A stretch of 64,000 bases of DNA. It comes from Nocardioidaceae bacterium. GTDB lineage: Bacteria; Actinomycetota; Actinomycetes; Propionibacteriales; Nocardioidaceae. The first letter of the stretch is position 1. Each line of letters starts with the position of its first letter. Below are positions 45,173 through 54,703 of this stretch, in pieces. The position numbers and the translations under genes were made by a program. The stretch is from positions 372,001-436,000 of the forward strand of contig CP076053.1 of the NCBI GenBank assembly GCA_018672315.1. Direction: 5' to 3'. The notes below the pieces were generated by a model, which saw only the letters and a program-made list of their open reading frames with translations, did no database searches and was not told the origin of the DNA.

Positions 45173-46048
45173 TCAGGCCAGGCCAAGGCCAGGAGGTGGC
45201 AGTCGTTTGACGATGCCGAGGAGGAGTTCGGTGCTTTCTCGAAGTTCTTCGTCCGCGAGAGAGTTGTGAGTGTTCTCGGGGTGATGGATCTTGTGGCGAA
45301 CAGCGACGGGGAGCGTGAGGGTCTCGTGGATTGGACTGCTGCCGGGGTGTGACCGCGTGTACGTCGTCCCTTTTGGCAGACCTTGCGCGTGCAACCAGTC
45401 GTCGAAAGCTCTGAGTCCGTTGATGCCGACCTGGTCTTGGATACGTCCGCACAGCAACGTGTGATTGGTGATATACATCTGTCGATCGATGTCCTTGAGG
45501 TCCTCAAGCGTCACCCATCCACTCTCGATAAGGTCTTGGGGCTGCCATCTCACCGGCAGTTGCAGGTTGTCTGGCCGGTCGCACAGCGTGCGGAGGGTGA
45601 TGAGGAAGTCCAGGCCGTAGATAAAGTCCTCGAGCATGTACTTATCGCGCTGCGTCGTTGTGAGCCGATCGATGACGAAGTCTCTGAAATCCCAGGTGTA
45701 TGGCTTCAGATCCTCGGAAGTTAGCGTTGCGAACCTAATGCCAGTCATCGTCTCGTGGAACTCGTCGTAGGTGATCTGCAGATCGTCGTCGGTGCGTTGC
45801 CAGCGGTGCACATAGGTCTCGAACTTGGCTCTGGTCTCCACATGCGAGCATCCGAGGTGACAGAGGCGGAAATGGACGTCGGCCAGCGACGCCTCGTACC
45901 CGGGCCGGAGCCGGACTCCGCTCACGTACTCGGTCGGTACGTTCGCTTCGCTTCCGGGTGGAAACAGCCAGTAGTGGCTTTTCCAGTACCTGTTCTTGCC
46001 GTAGTCAATGTCGATGTCGTTGAGACTCAGCGTGATCTCCGTCCCCAT
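45173..46048 (-). CDS. HEPN/Toprim-N domain protein
   Basis: A 291-residue protein. The N-terminus ([19 protein letters not shown]...WLFPPG) matches the HEPN/Toprim-associated N-terminal domain family, whose members start GTEI/GTWI and contain DYxKN. The C-terminal half is helical and contains [12 protein letters not shown], which offers the RX4H motif of HEPN ribonucleases followed by Asn. HEPN proteins are often toxins or abortive-infection effectors that cut RNA; activity here is inferred. Base composition is clearly lower in GC than the flanking pcd copies. It sits between two direct copies of the pcd 3' end. ATG start at 46048, with 51 bp to the truncated pcd copy. Confidence 0.75.
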   Translation of the reverse strand: MGTEITLSLNDIDIDYGKNRYWKSHYWLFPPGSEANVPTEYVSGVRLRPGYEASLADVHFRLCHLGCSHVETRAKFETYVHRWQRTDDDLQITYDEFHETMTGIRFATLTSEDLKPYTWDFRDFVIDRLTTTQRDKYMLEDFIYGLDFLITLRTLCDRPDNLQLPVRWQPQDLIESGWVTLEDLKDIDRQMYITNHTLLCGRIQDQVGINGLRAFDDWLHAQGLPKGTTYTRSHPGSSPIHETLTLPVAVRHKIHHPENTHNSLADEELRESTELLLGIVKRLPPPGLGLA

Positions 46049-46099
46049 GGCTGCGATCTTCGCAGCCGGCGCTCCGATGAAGCCTTGCGGCGATGGACC

Positions 46100-46789
46100 C
46101 GCGGCATCGTGTTCTCCGCGGTGGGCACGGCCGGGCAGCGGTGTACGTCGCTGCGCCGTGTGATCGCGCACTCCTCGATCGCCGACGAACTGGTCGAGAA
46201 GCTGGCGGCGGCGTACCGGACGCTGCCGATCGGGTCGCCGCTGGAGGACGGGACGCTGGTCGGTCCGCTGGTCGACGACGCAGCCGGCGAGGCGTACGAG
46301 AAGGCGATCGCGCGAGCGCAGGCTGACGGTGGCGAGCTGATCGTCGGCGGCTCGCGTGCTGCCGCGAAGGACGGCGCGGTCGAGGGCGGCTGCTACGTGA
46401 AGCCGGCGATCGTGCGGATGCCGGGACAGACCGACGTGGTGCGCGAGGAGACGTTCGCGCCGCTGCTGTACGTCATGACCTACGAGACGCTCGACGAGGC
46501 GATCGCGCTGCACAACGACGTGCCGCAGGGACTGTCGAGCTCGATCTTCACCCTCGATGTACGCGAGGCGGAGCGGTTCGTCTCCGCGACCGGATCGGAC
46601 TGCGGCATCGCGAACGTCAACATCGGCCCCTCGGGCGCCGAGATCGGTGGCGCGTTCGGTGGTGAGAAGGAGACCGGCGGCGGCCGAGAGTCGGGGTCGG
46701 ACGCGTGGAAGAACTACATGCGGCGGGCGACGAACACGGTGAACTACTCGACGGAGCTGCCGTTGACGCAGGGGGTGTCGTTTGGCTGA
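46100..46789 (+). pseudogene. duplicated 3' fragment of pcd
   Basis: A 690-bp copy of the pcd 3' end, aligned without any indel to 44258-44947 (constant offset 1,842). It starts abruptly inside the catalytic region ([17 protein letters not shown]) and keeps the normal stop. Differences from the intact copy are scattered and mostly silent, for example Thr to Val in ADEL[TV]EKL. It lacks the N-terminal NAD-binding half and has no start codon of its own, so it cannot make a working enzyme. The divergence suggests origin by recombination with a related strain's allele or an old duplication. Confidence 0.9.
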
Positions 46790-47058
46790 GGTCCGCGACC
46801 GGCACAACGAGGATTTTTTCTGTCGATCGTCCCTGGACGGGCTGATTGCGGCTTTGCGCAAATCAGCCGCGTGCGCGCGCTGGCAGTTCCATCCACTGCG
46901 ACATCTGATCAGCGCGATCTAGCGCCAATCGGCCGCGCACAAGTCAGCCAACTCTGGCTCAGGGCCCCATGTCAGATTCCCCCACGGACCACTCCCTTCG
47001 ACAATCGAGGCCGAACCCAGGCGGCCCGACAGTTCTGTATTGCGACGGGGCCCCGCAA

Positions 47059-47994
47059 TCACGCGAGAGCGGTGGACAGCTTGGCTGCGAACTCGGCGAA
47101 ACCGTCGAGCTGAGGTTGCTCTCGAGCCACTGCCTCTAGGAGAGCTTGGCCCGAGCGCATGTGCGACGCCTGGCTGGCGAACTGATTGGTGATCGCCTTC
47201 GCGCGGACCACGCTCCAGAGTTCGGCTTCGTCCAAGCCCTCCCAGGTCGCCTCTGCACGCCTAACGGCCCGCTCGGCATCCGATCTTGTCAGCGTTTGCA
47301 TCGTGTCCACTGCGCTCATGAGGCGATCAATCGGTTCGCTCCCCTTCGGGCTTGGCCACTCCCATGCCATTTGCTGTCGAAGCCAGCGCTGCGCCATCTC
47401 AGCAACCACGTTGTCCCTTTGACCCGCCACTAGCTGGTTCAAGAGACCACGCAGCTGTCGAACGTGCGCGAACTCCGCCTTGATGAGGCCTTTGTCGATC
47501 ATCACTTGCAAGGCAACGTCATCAGAGAGGTAGACGCCCTCGACATCTCCGGTGGGCCACACCGTGATGCGGTCGGCGATAGACCCTGCCGGCGGGGGGG
47601 CGTCGATGTCTCTGTCTACCGCGCCGATGATGGGGAGTTCATACGGGGCGAGTTGTTCAACTTCCCTCAGAACGCGCGATCGCCCGCCGGCGCTGTTGAC
47701 CGATGCACGGCCGAGTTCCGAGAACTGAAGTTTTAGGAGCGGCGAGTCGTTCTTCCCCTCGACGACGACGAGAAGATCAGCCTGAGTGAGTGCGCTGACT
47801 CGAAAACCGGCCGATCGATAGAGCTCAAGCCGCTCGGCCTCATCTGCGATGAGCCGCGGTGCCGATTCGTGGCTCATGCGAACGATGGAGGATGGAGGAA
47901 GTGCGTCCAGAATTGCCGGGCTGTGCGTTGCAACGATCAACTGACCAGCACTGCCGACGCCCTTCTCCAACGCCCGGACGAGTCGATGACTCAG
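47059..47994 (-). pseudogene. C-terminal part of IS-interrupted AAA ATPase/TOPRIM-like protein
   Basis: This is the downstream piece of one gene split by the IS1380 element at 47995-49631. It resumes at HRLVRALEKG, continues through the ATPase H-loop LIVATHSPAILDAL, and then enters a TOPRIM/DUF4435-like domain: LLVVVEGKNDSPLLKLQF, IIGAVDRDID, and WPTGDVEGVYLSDDVAL. After that comes a helical C-terminus rich in Gln/Arg. The open frame runs on to 48108 inside the element, but those codons belong to the insertion. Removing the element and one copy of CTCAG joins this piece in frame to 49632-50515, giving a 604-residue protein. Confidence 0.8.
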
Positions 47995-49631
47995 CCCTGA
48001 TCCACCGATGTCGAGTGGTGGCGTGAGCGTGGCGTAGAACGAGAATGCCCTCCTGAGCAGGGAGGATCTGGATTGCGACGTCCGATCCGAACCACTCAAG
48101 AGGGGCACCTCGTAAGTGAAACCTTCTCACACGATCCGGCCTGTGTTCGATGACCCGAACCTGGTGTCGGCAGCCGGTCTGGTCCCGGCGCTGCGGCTGG
48201 CCGAGTCGGCCGGGCTCTACGACCTTCTCGACGACCTGACGGTGGCCTCGCCGAACGCTGCTGCGAAGACCGCGTCGGTGGTCGGCGGGATGCTCGCCGG
48301 TGCGGATTCCATCGATGACCTCGACCTGTTGCGCCACGGTGGGATGGGCCGACTGTTCGCCGGGGTCCGGGCACCGTCGACGCTGGGCACGTTCCTGCGC
48401 TCGTTCACCCACGGGCACGTGCAGCAGCTCGACAAGATCAACGCCGGGCTGCTGGCCGGACTCGCGACCCGGGTGCCCGGCCTGCTCGCCGGTTCGGACG
48501 CGGACGGGATTGCGTTCGTTGATGTCGACGACACCGTCCGCGAGGTCCACGGCTACGCCAAGCAGGGAGCGGCGTTCGGGTACACCGGCCAGCGCGGTCT
48601 CAACGTCCAGCTGGCGGCGATCTCGACTCCGACCGCAGCACCAGTCATCGCCCGCGCCCGGCTCCGCAAGGGCAACACCGCTTCCGCGAGGGGCGCCGGC
48701 AGGTTGTTGGCCCAGGTGATCACGACCGCCCGCGCCGCTGGCGTGACCGGTCGGATCCTGGCGCGTGCGGACTCCGCCTACTACGGGCACGCGTTCGTCG
48801 GCACCGCCCTGCGGCACAAGACGTGGTTCTCGGTGACCGCGCGGATGACGCCGAGCGTGACCGCGGCGATCACCAGCATCGACGCAGGTGCCTGGAAGCC
48901 GATCGAGTACCCCAACGCGGTCTACGACGAGGACGAGCAACGCTGGGTCAGCGACGCCGAGGTCGCCGAAGTTCCCTTCGTGGCGTTCACCGGCCGCCGC
49001 AAGCGCGAGCACGTCCGGTGTCGTCTGGTCGTGCGCCGGGTCAAGCGACTCCAGCCCCTGGCATCGGACGGGACCGAGCAGGGCGAGCTGTTCGCGACCT
49101 ACCGCCACCACGCCTTCATCACCAACAGCACACTTTCGACCGTCGAGGCTGATCAACGTCATCGTGACCACGCGCTGGTCGAGCAGGTCATCGCCGAGCT
49201 CAAGGATGGTCCGCTCGCGCACCTGCCGTCGGGGAAGTACGCGGCCAACGCCGCCTGGGTCTCCCATGCCGTGATCGCGTTCAACATCGCCCGCGCTACC
49301 GCGGTCGCTGCCTCGATGCGCACCGCCCGCTGGGCAACCCTGCGCACCCGGATCATCAACATCCCCGGCCGGATCGCGACCACCGGCCGGCGCCTCGTCC
49401 TGCACCTTCCCACCCACTGGCCGTGGGCATCGCGCTGGAAACTGTTGTGGTCGACCGCGTCCGGGCCACCAGCCCTTGTCACGACCTGACCACCCAGCCA
49501 GAGACGGCGCGACCGAGGACCTCGAAGTGGAAAAGCCGGCACCGACCGGCAGATCAGCCACGCCCCGAGACCAAGCGACGCGAAGGCTCCACCGGAATCA
49601 CCGACCACAAATCAACGGTGGTGGATCCGGG
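47995..49631 (+). mobile_element. IS1380-family insertion sequence, copy 1
   Basis: The element is 1,637 bp, with 12-bp terminal inverted repeats CCCTGATCCACC and CCCGGATCCACC (one mismatch). It is flanked by a 5-bp target duplication CTCAG (47990-47994 and 49632-49636). It carries a single transposase. The insertion splits the AAA ATPase gene on the minus strand. The second copy at 54995-56631 has the same length, is inverted, and looks identical. Confidence 0.95.
48116..49489 (+). CDS. IS1380-family transposase, copy 1
   Basis: A 457-residue DDE transposase. The acidic residues are recognisable in AFVDVDDTVREVHGYAKQ, ILARADSAYYGHAF and VEQVIAELKDGPLAHLPSG, the last being the family signature containing the catalytic Glu. 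The GTG at 48116 begins MKPSHTIRPVFDDPNLV. The reading frame is intact, so this copy may be active. Composition differs from the host genes (no CGTACG hexamers). Confidence 0.93.
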   Translation: MKPSHTIRPVFDDPNLVSAAGLVPALRLAESAGLYDLLDDLTVASPNAAAKTASVVGGMLAGADSIDDLDLLRHGGMGRLFAGVRAPSTLGTFLRSFTHGHVQQLDKINAGLLAGLATRVPGLLAGSDADGIAFVDVDDTVREVHGYAKQGAAFGYTGQRGLNVQLAAISTPTAAPVIARARLRKGNTASARGAGRLLAQVITTARAAGVTGRILARADSAYYGHAFVGTALRHKTWFSVTARMTPSVTAAITSIDAGAWKPIEYPNAVYDEDEQRWVSDAEVAEVPFVAFTGRRKREHVRCRLVVRRVKRLQPLASDGTEQGELFATYRHHAFITNSTLSTVEADQRHRDHALVEQVIAELKDGPLAHLPSGKYAANAAWVSHAVIAFNIARATAVAASMRTARWATLRTRIINIPGRIATTGRRLVLHLPTHWPWASRWKLLWSTASGPPALVTT

Positions 49632-50515
49632 CTCAGTTGAGGGTGGAGGTAGGCGTCAGGTTCGTCGATAAGAACCAGCGAGTGACCTGCTCCCGCACGA
49701 AGTACTCGACTGATGATGATGAGCGCCTGCCGCTCCCCGCTGGACAGTTCTTGGACGTCGTGCACACTGCCCGCGGGAATACGTATGCGCAGTTGCTCCG
49801 GATTCTGTCGAGTAAGCGGCAACAGTTCCTTCGGCGCGATCATCTCGTTCACGGTCTGCAGGAAGCCCTCCCAGTCCGCGCGCGCCCTCATCGCCTCGCC
49901 GTCCTCGCCCGGCTCGTTTGGAAGCGAGGCAGCAACACATAGAGCCCGAGCAAAGCTTTCAAATTCCTGATCATCCAACCTGCCATAGTCATGCAAAGCG
50001 TTGAGTGGCTCGGCGGTCTTCTGGAACGCCATCAACTCACTGAGCTGCGCTAAGTCGATTGCGCTAGAACCAGCCGGCAGCAGACGCCGCTCGGCCGGCA
50101 GATAGACAACGTTCAGACTCGGCTGGGTCTGAATAAAGTCACCCAGTGAAAAAGCGTGATCGAGCACCGCGAGTCTCGGGGTGCTCGCTCTACGCATTCC
50201 TGCTGTCGGGTGCTGTGTGAAGGAGATCGTCGCAGCCTCCGGCACCTCCACTGCACCCCAGCCTCGCGCCTCGCTAAGATCGCGTAAGGCAAGTTGTTCA
50301 CGCTCGTTGAACTGCAACGCGATGTCCACACGAGCCTCGACTCCAGCCCGAGCCGTGGGGATGAACCCGGACCACGGGCCCAGCATGCACGCGAGGAGTT
50401 TGCTTTTCCCGGTGCCATTGCCGCCGGCCAGCGCGACAAAAGACTCCAACGGAATCTCCGTCACGCCATCCACCAAGCCGCCTACATTCGTGGTGGTTAC
50501 AGACTGAAGGCGCAT
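49632..50515 (-). pseudogene. N-terminal part of IS-interrupted AAA ATPase
   Basis: The upstream piece of the gene starts at ATG 50515. Walker A is GGNGTGKSKLLA (about residues 31-42), the ABC-type signature is LSSGERQALIIISRVL, and Walker B is LVLIDEPDAYLHPQLS, where the insertion occurs. The architecture is that of OLD/RecF-like AAA ATPases. Translation through the junction would add about 11 foreign residues and stop inside the element. The TSD CTCAG (49632-49636) falls in the codons for Leu-Ser. A divergent OLD-family gene starts 375 bp away, at 50891. Confidence 0.85.
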
Positions 50516-50890
50516 CCCCCACCCTTATCACGACCTTGCGGCACCAGTGCCCTGCCGGTCTCGCTCTTGAGCGGGTGGTACGCGCGCATACCTCTCCGGC
50601 GGCGGAGTGCCGAAGGAATGCGGCGGCACCGTTCGTTGACCCCGACCAAGATGCGGGCTCGAATCCTGTTCGGGCCCTTGTGGTGGGCGTACGGCCTCGG
50701 CCGTTCTAATCGGCTCCACCGCTGTTAGGGATCTTCGGGTCAGTCAGTCGGGCGGCTGGTTGCGTTGCAGCCTGGGAGAACGGCAGGTGGCCCGACTCCG
50801 GGCTGGTGTCGGTTGCCGGGGGTACGGTGCTGGCCAGAACGAGACCTAGGCGGATCTCGACGAGCGAGACTTGCCGGAACGGGGAAAGTC
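50516..50890. promoter_or_regulatory. divergent promoter region between two AAA/OLD genes
   Basis: These 375 bp separate the starts of the IS-interrupted ATPase (-) and the OLD-family gene (+). There is no credible open frame. The segment must hold the promoters of both genes, and a shared control region is likely. A GGGGAAAG ribosome binding site lies just ahead of the GTG at 50891. I could not assign promoters. Confidence 0.4.
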
Positions 50891-52819
50891 GTGCGGCTAA
50901 TCAAGGCGCGTGTCCAGAACTACCGCAGCGTGGAGGACTCCGGAGAGATTTTCTTCGAGGATGATGTCACCTGCCTCGTCGGCAAGAACGAGTCGGGCAA
51001 GACGGCGGTGCTTCAGGCCCTCCACCTCCTCAATCCACTGAATCCGGTCCAGGGCAAGAGAACCTATGACGAGGTAATGGATTATCCGAGCCGCCACTAC
51101 TCCGCCTACAAGCGGAGTAAGGACAAGAGCGGACCGGCTCCGGTCCTGACGGCGACCTTTCGTCTCGACGACGACGAGGTCGCGACCCTCAAGCGCGACT
51201 TCGGAAACGACGTCCTCGACAACGACGAGATCATCGTGAAGAAGGGGTACGGCAGCACGACGAACTACATCTCGGGATACAACGAAGCCGCGGCTGTCGC
51301 GCATCGGATCAAGGGCCTGGAACTGCCCTCCGCGGCCGCGAAGACCGTCGGCGCGTCGAAGGACTTCAAGTCACTCCTGACTGCTCTGAAGGAGGTACCG
51401 GAGCCGCACTCCACGGTCACTGAGTTGATCGACGAGACCAAGGACTGGCGTGAGCTGCGGTTCGGCCTACACCTGGTCGACACATACCTCTCACCTTGGC
51501 TGCCCCGGTTTTTCTACTTCGACGACTACAACGTCATGAAGGGCAAGGTTTCCCTTCCGCACCTGAAGGCTCGCATGGCCGCCGACGCCCTCGACCCGTC
51601 CGAGGAGACCTTCCTGGCACTGCTCTCAACGGTGCAGGCCGAACTAGACGACCTGGAAAACACCGACTACGAGGCCTTGATCCGCGAACTCGAAGGCGCC
51701 GCCAACGGGATCACCGACGACGTGATGCGGTATTGGTCCCAGAACCAGGGTCTTGAGGTCGTCATCGATGTTGCAGGCTCGGACCCGAAGGACGAGCCGC
51801 CTCTTAACGCCGGACCAGTGGTTCACGTCCGCATTCGCAACCCACGACACCGAGTCACCGTCCCGTTCGACGAGCGCTCGCGCGGCTTTGTTTGGTTTTT
51901 CTCCTTCTTCGCGTACTTTTCCGACATTGAAGTTGATGAAAACCGAGCCACGATCATCCTGCTCGACGAGCCAGGCCTGAATTTGCACGCCACGGCCCAG
52001 GGAGACTTTCTTCGCTTCATCGAAGAGCGGCTCGCCGATGAGCAGGGGCATCAGGTCATCTACACCACCCACTCCCCGTTTCTTATCGACCCGCGACGCA
52101 TCGGCCGGGTGCGGACGGTAACCGATGTCGACAACGAGGGCACCAAGGTCACCTCGGAGGTCTTCCAGACCGACCGCGAGACCGTGTTCCCGCTTCAGGG
52201 TGCCCTTGGCTACGACCTCGCTCAGACGCTATTCGTTGGCCCCGACTGCCTACTGGTGGAGGGACCGAGCGACATGCTCTACCTTCAGTTGCTGTCCCAG
52301 GCCTGCGAGGCGGCCGGGAAGACGACGCTGGACGATCGCTGGACGATCACGCCGGTTGGTGGCGCTGACAAGGTATCCACCTTCGTAAGCCTGCTCGGCA
52401 GCAGCCAGTTGAACACCGTTGTCGTCATGGACGCGAACAGCAAGGATAGGGCCCGCGTCGCGGGCCTGCAGGCAAACGGCTATCTGGGGAAGAAGTCGCT
52501 CATTCTCATCAGCGAGATCACCGGGCAGCCAGACGCCGACGTCGAGGATCTGTTCACGCCGTCGTTCTACCTCGAACTAATCAACGGCGCCTACAAGACA
52601 AAGATCAAAGTAGGTGACCTGACGGCTAAGCACGGTCGCATCGTTGGCCGTGTCGAGAAGCACTTCAAAGAGACCGGCATCGCCGAAGGTCGTCTCAACC
52701 ACTACAAGCCATCGGCGTACTTCCTGCGTGAGCAGGTGAAGATGCTGCCAAGGTTGAACGACTCGACGCTGCAATCGGCCAGCGAATTGTTCGACCGGGT
52801 CAACGCACAGCTCGGCTGA
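50891..52819 (+). CDS. OLD-family ATPase-TOPRIM nuclease
   Basis: A 642-residue protein. Walker A is GKNESGKT at residues 31-38 after LIKARVQNYRSVEDSGEI, the SMC-like N-terminus. The central helical region is followed by RSRGFVWFFSFF, Walker B ATIILLDEPGLNLHA, and H-loop VIYTTHSPFLIDP. The TOPRIM domain has CLLVEGPSDMLYLQLLS (Glu), VVVMDANSKD (Asp) and GQPDADVEDLF. This matches overcoming-lysogenization-defect nucleases such as those in Gabija, PARIS-like or stand-alone OLD defence systems. GTG 50891 is chosen over the longer frame because similarity starts there. Moderate GC; only one CGTACG hexamer lies near. Confidence 0.88.
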   Translation: MRLIKARVQNYRSVEDSGEIFFEDDVTCLVGKNESGKTAVLQALHLLNPLNPVQGKRTYDEVMDYPSRHYSAYKRSKDKSGPAPVLTATFRLDDDEVATLKRDFGNDVLDNDEIIVKKGYGSTTNYISGYNEAAAVAHRIKGLELPSAAAKTVGASKDFKSLLTALKEVPEPHSTVTELIDETKDWRELRFGLHLVDTYLSPWLPRFFYFDDYNVMKGKVSLPHLKARMAADALDPSEETFLALLSTVQAELDDLENTDYEALIRELEGAANGITDDVMRYWSQNQGLEVVIDVAGSDPKDEPPLNAGPVVHVRIRNPRHRVTVPFDERSRGFVWFFSFFAYFSDIEVDENRATIILLDEPGLNLHATAQGDFLRFIEERLADEQGHQVIYTTHSPFLIDPRRIGRVRTVTDVDNEGTKVTSEVFQTDRETVFPLQGALGYDLAQTLFVGPDCLLVEGPSDMLYLQLLSQACEAAGKTTLDDRWTITPVGGADKVSTFVSLLGSSQLNTVVVMDANSKDRARVAGLQANGYLGKKSLILISEITGQPDADVEDLFTPSFYLELINGAYKTKIKVGDLTAKHGRIVGRVEKHFKETGIAEGRLNHYKPSAYFLREQVKMLPRLNDSTLQSASELFDRVNAQLG

Positions 52820-53695
52820 GGATGGAAGAGAGCATCGCGCGGGTCGTCTCACCCCTTCCTGAGCACACTAGATTGGGCGACAAAGGTCGTACGGCGGACC
52901 GCCGCTTTTGTCCTCACTTCCTGCGCGTTCCGTGAGGACATGGCGACCTGGCTCGACTACAAGACCGCATAGGTCAAGAGCAGGATGCAGCCAATCATTC
53001 TTGAGCTGATGACACCGCCGCGCGACGACCTACTGATGGGCTTCGGAGACAAAGCGGGAAAAAGGGGATCACCGCGTGCGTCTCAGCAAAAGATTCAAGT
53101 CGATGAAGGCGCTTGCTGGAGCCTTCTTCGTCCTGCCAGGGCGCATCTCGCTGTTGTCCAGCAACCAGATTGTGATGACCGCCGGCTATGTCCCGCAGCC
53201 GTATCAGGACGACCTAAAACCAGCTCCCGTTGCTAGTCTTGATCGAACCCTCGCGTTGGACTGTCGACGCCGCGTCCCGACTCTCTACCCCGGCGCCGTT
53301 GCGCGGCGCGAGGTTGCGAGGGCCGATCGGTAGGTAGCCGAAACTCCCAGGCGGCCTGCCGACGTAGGCACGGATGGTCTTCCATGCCCTTGCTTTCGCC
53401 GCCGACGGCATACAAGAAACGGGCGTCGTTGACGTCAACTGCGGATCGAGGTGCCCCGTCCGCCGGGGGCAGAGCCACCCGGTAGACAGATTCGCCGAAT
53501 GCCGATAGCACACCAGCATGAAGTCATGGAACACTCGTGATCACTAACGACCAGCGACCAGCAGACGCTGCTGAAGGCAATAGAGTTTTGTCGCTAGGAA
53601 TCGAGCGGAGAGGCCCAGGCGTTGGGTTGCAGGTCGCTTAAGCTCGAGCGCGTTGGCTGCCTAGCCACCGGACCGGTTCTTGGCGATGAGTCCAG
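52820..53695. other. 876-bp gap with gene remnants
   Basis: There is no convincing gene. A weak terminator-like stem (CGGC...GCCG followed by CTTTT, about 52892-52909) and an inverted repeat GTCCTCAC/GTGAGGAC (52910-52939) follow the OLD gene. A 92-codon minus-strand frame (53233-53511) contains protein-like sequence (AFGESVYRVALPPADGAP, then DVNDARFLYAVGG) that I cannot assign; it may be a decayed gene. The remainder is mixed-composition sequence typical of a recombined island. Confidence 0.4.
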
Positions 53696-54703
53696 TCACT
53701 CGTGGCGGACGCCGATCGAGGTCAGCAGCCTGGCAATCGTCGGATTTGCGGCGGCTCGACCTGGCAGGTCAGCGTCCGCGACTAGGGCGTCCAGGGTCGC
53801 ATCCGACACGTTGCGTAGGTGCCTTCGGTCCCGCCATGGCGTCTCTGGATCCGCCAATCCCAGTGCGACCTCTGTGTCCGGCTGGGCCACGATCACCTCA
53901 ACGCTGTCTAGCGACACTTCGTATTCAGCGACTAGCTCATCGAGGTCGGCACGCAATCGGTCTGCCTGCGGCCCTTCGACGTCTCCGTCCACAACGACGG
54001 TAAGAGTCGCGACAGACTCGGCGACTTCGAGCATGAGCCGCGTGACCGGAATCATGTTCATGGGGCCCGAGGCAGGAACGAACGTTACGGGCCTCGAAGC
54101 CATGTAGACCCGACGCACCGACTCGAAGAACCGGACGTCCGAGCGGCCCTCGACCACGACTAAATGCTGTCCTGCAGCCGCCGTCTGTGCAATGACCGGT
54201 GCAGTCAGTGGCAGGAACGGTGTCCCCTCGTCGCCGGCTGCGCGCAGCTTTCGCTCAAGTGCTTCTACTAGCGTCACCTTCTGGTCGATGATCGCCCGCA
54301 AGTCATCACCGTCGGCAAGGATCAGGTTCAGCTCCTTGCCTGCGACAAGAGCGTCAACTGAAGCGCTACTGAACCCGCCAATGCTAATGAAGAGGCCGAG
54401 TGTGCCGACGAGCTTTCCGTCTACCTTGCCCTTAAACTGATAGATGCTCGACGCCGGGTGGGGGTCGCCGGTCCACTTCGCCTCGACAAGGATCGTGCGG
54501 CCGTGGAACCAGATCGAACCGTCGATCTCCTCACCCTTCGGCCGGTAGCTCAACCGCGGTTCCAAGCCCTCTTCGGCGAACATGGCCGCAAGGATGCGCT
54601 CAAAATTACGCCCACGTGCCGCTTTCTCCTTGCCTGACGCGGTCGAGGGCAAGGCATCAGCGTCACGGAAGGCTTGACGCCAATCAAAATCATCCACTGT
54701 CAT
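53696..54703 (-). CDS. predicted Mrr-like PD-(D/E)xK nuclease fused to TOPRIM domain
   Basis: A 335-residue protein I do not recognise as a named family. Residues about 25-140 look like a restriction-endonuclease (Mrr/NERD-like) fold: GRNFERILAAMFAEEGL supplies the early Glu, EEIDGSIWFHGRTILVEAKW gives Asp61 and Glu74-x-Lys76, and SSIYQFKGKVDG follows as in Mrr_cat domains. Residues about 178-260 look like a TOPRIM domain: HLVVVEGRSDVRFFESV with Glu185, and TLTVVVDGDVEG with Asp239/Asp241. There is no ATPase domain, so it may act with the neighbouring OLD ATPase, on which it converges. ATG start at 54703. Confidence 0.7.
   Translation of the reverse strand: MTVDDFDWRQAFRDADALPSTASGKEKAARGRNFERILAAMFAEEGLEPRLSYRPKGEEIDGSIWFHGRTILVEAKWTGDPHPASSIYQFKGKVDGKLVGTLGLFISIGGFSSASVDALVAGKELNLILADGDDLRAIIDQKVTLVEALERKLRAAGDEGTPFLPLTAPVIAQTAAAGQHLVVVEGRSDVRFFESVRRVYMASRPVTFVPASGPMNMIPVTRLMLEVAESVATLTVVVDGDVEGPQADRLRADLDELVAEYEVSLDSVEVIVAQPDTEVALGLADPETPWRDRRHLRNVSDATLDALVADADLPGRAAANPTIARLLTSIGVRHE

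Noticed and set aside
44948-46099. Integrase-mediated genomic island at pcd
   Set aside because: The regenerated 3' end suggests it, but no integrase, tRNA or short att core is visible. Homologous or illegitimate recombination explains the pattern equally well.
46100-46789. A second functional aldehyde dehydrogenase
   Set aside because: It lacks the N-terminal NAD-binding half and any start signal. It is a 3' duplicate of pcd.
53076-53333. 85-codon plus-strand frame as a gene
   Set aside because: No ribosome binding site, no recognisable motif, and mixed composition. Left as part of the unassigned gap.
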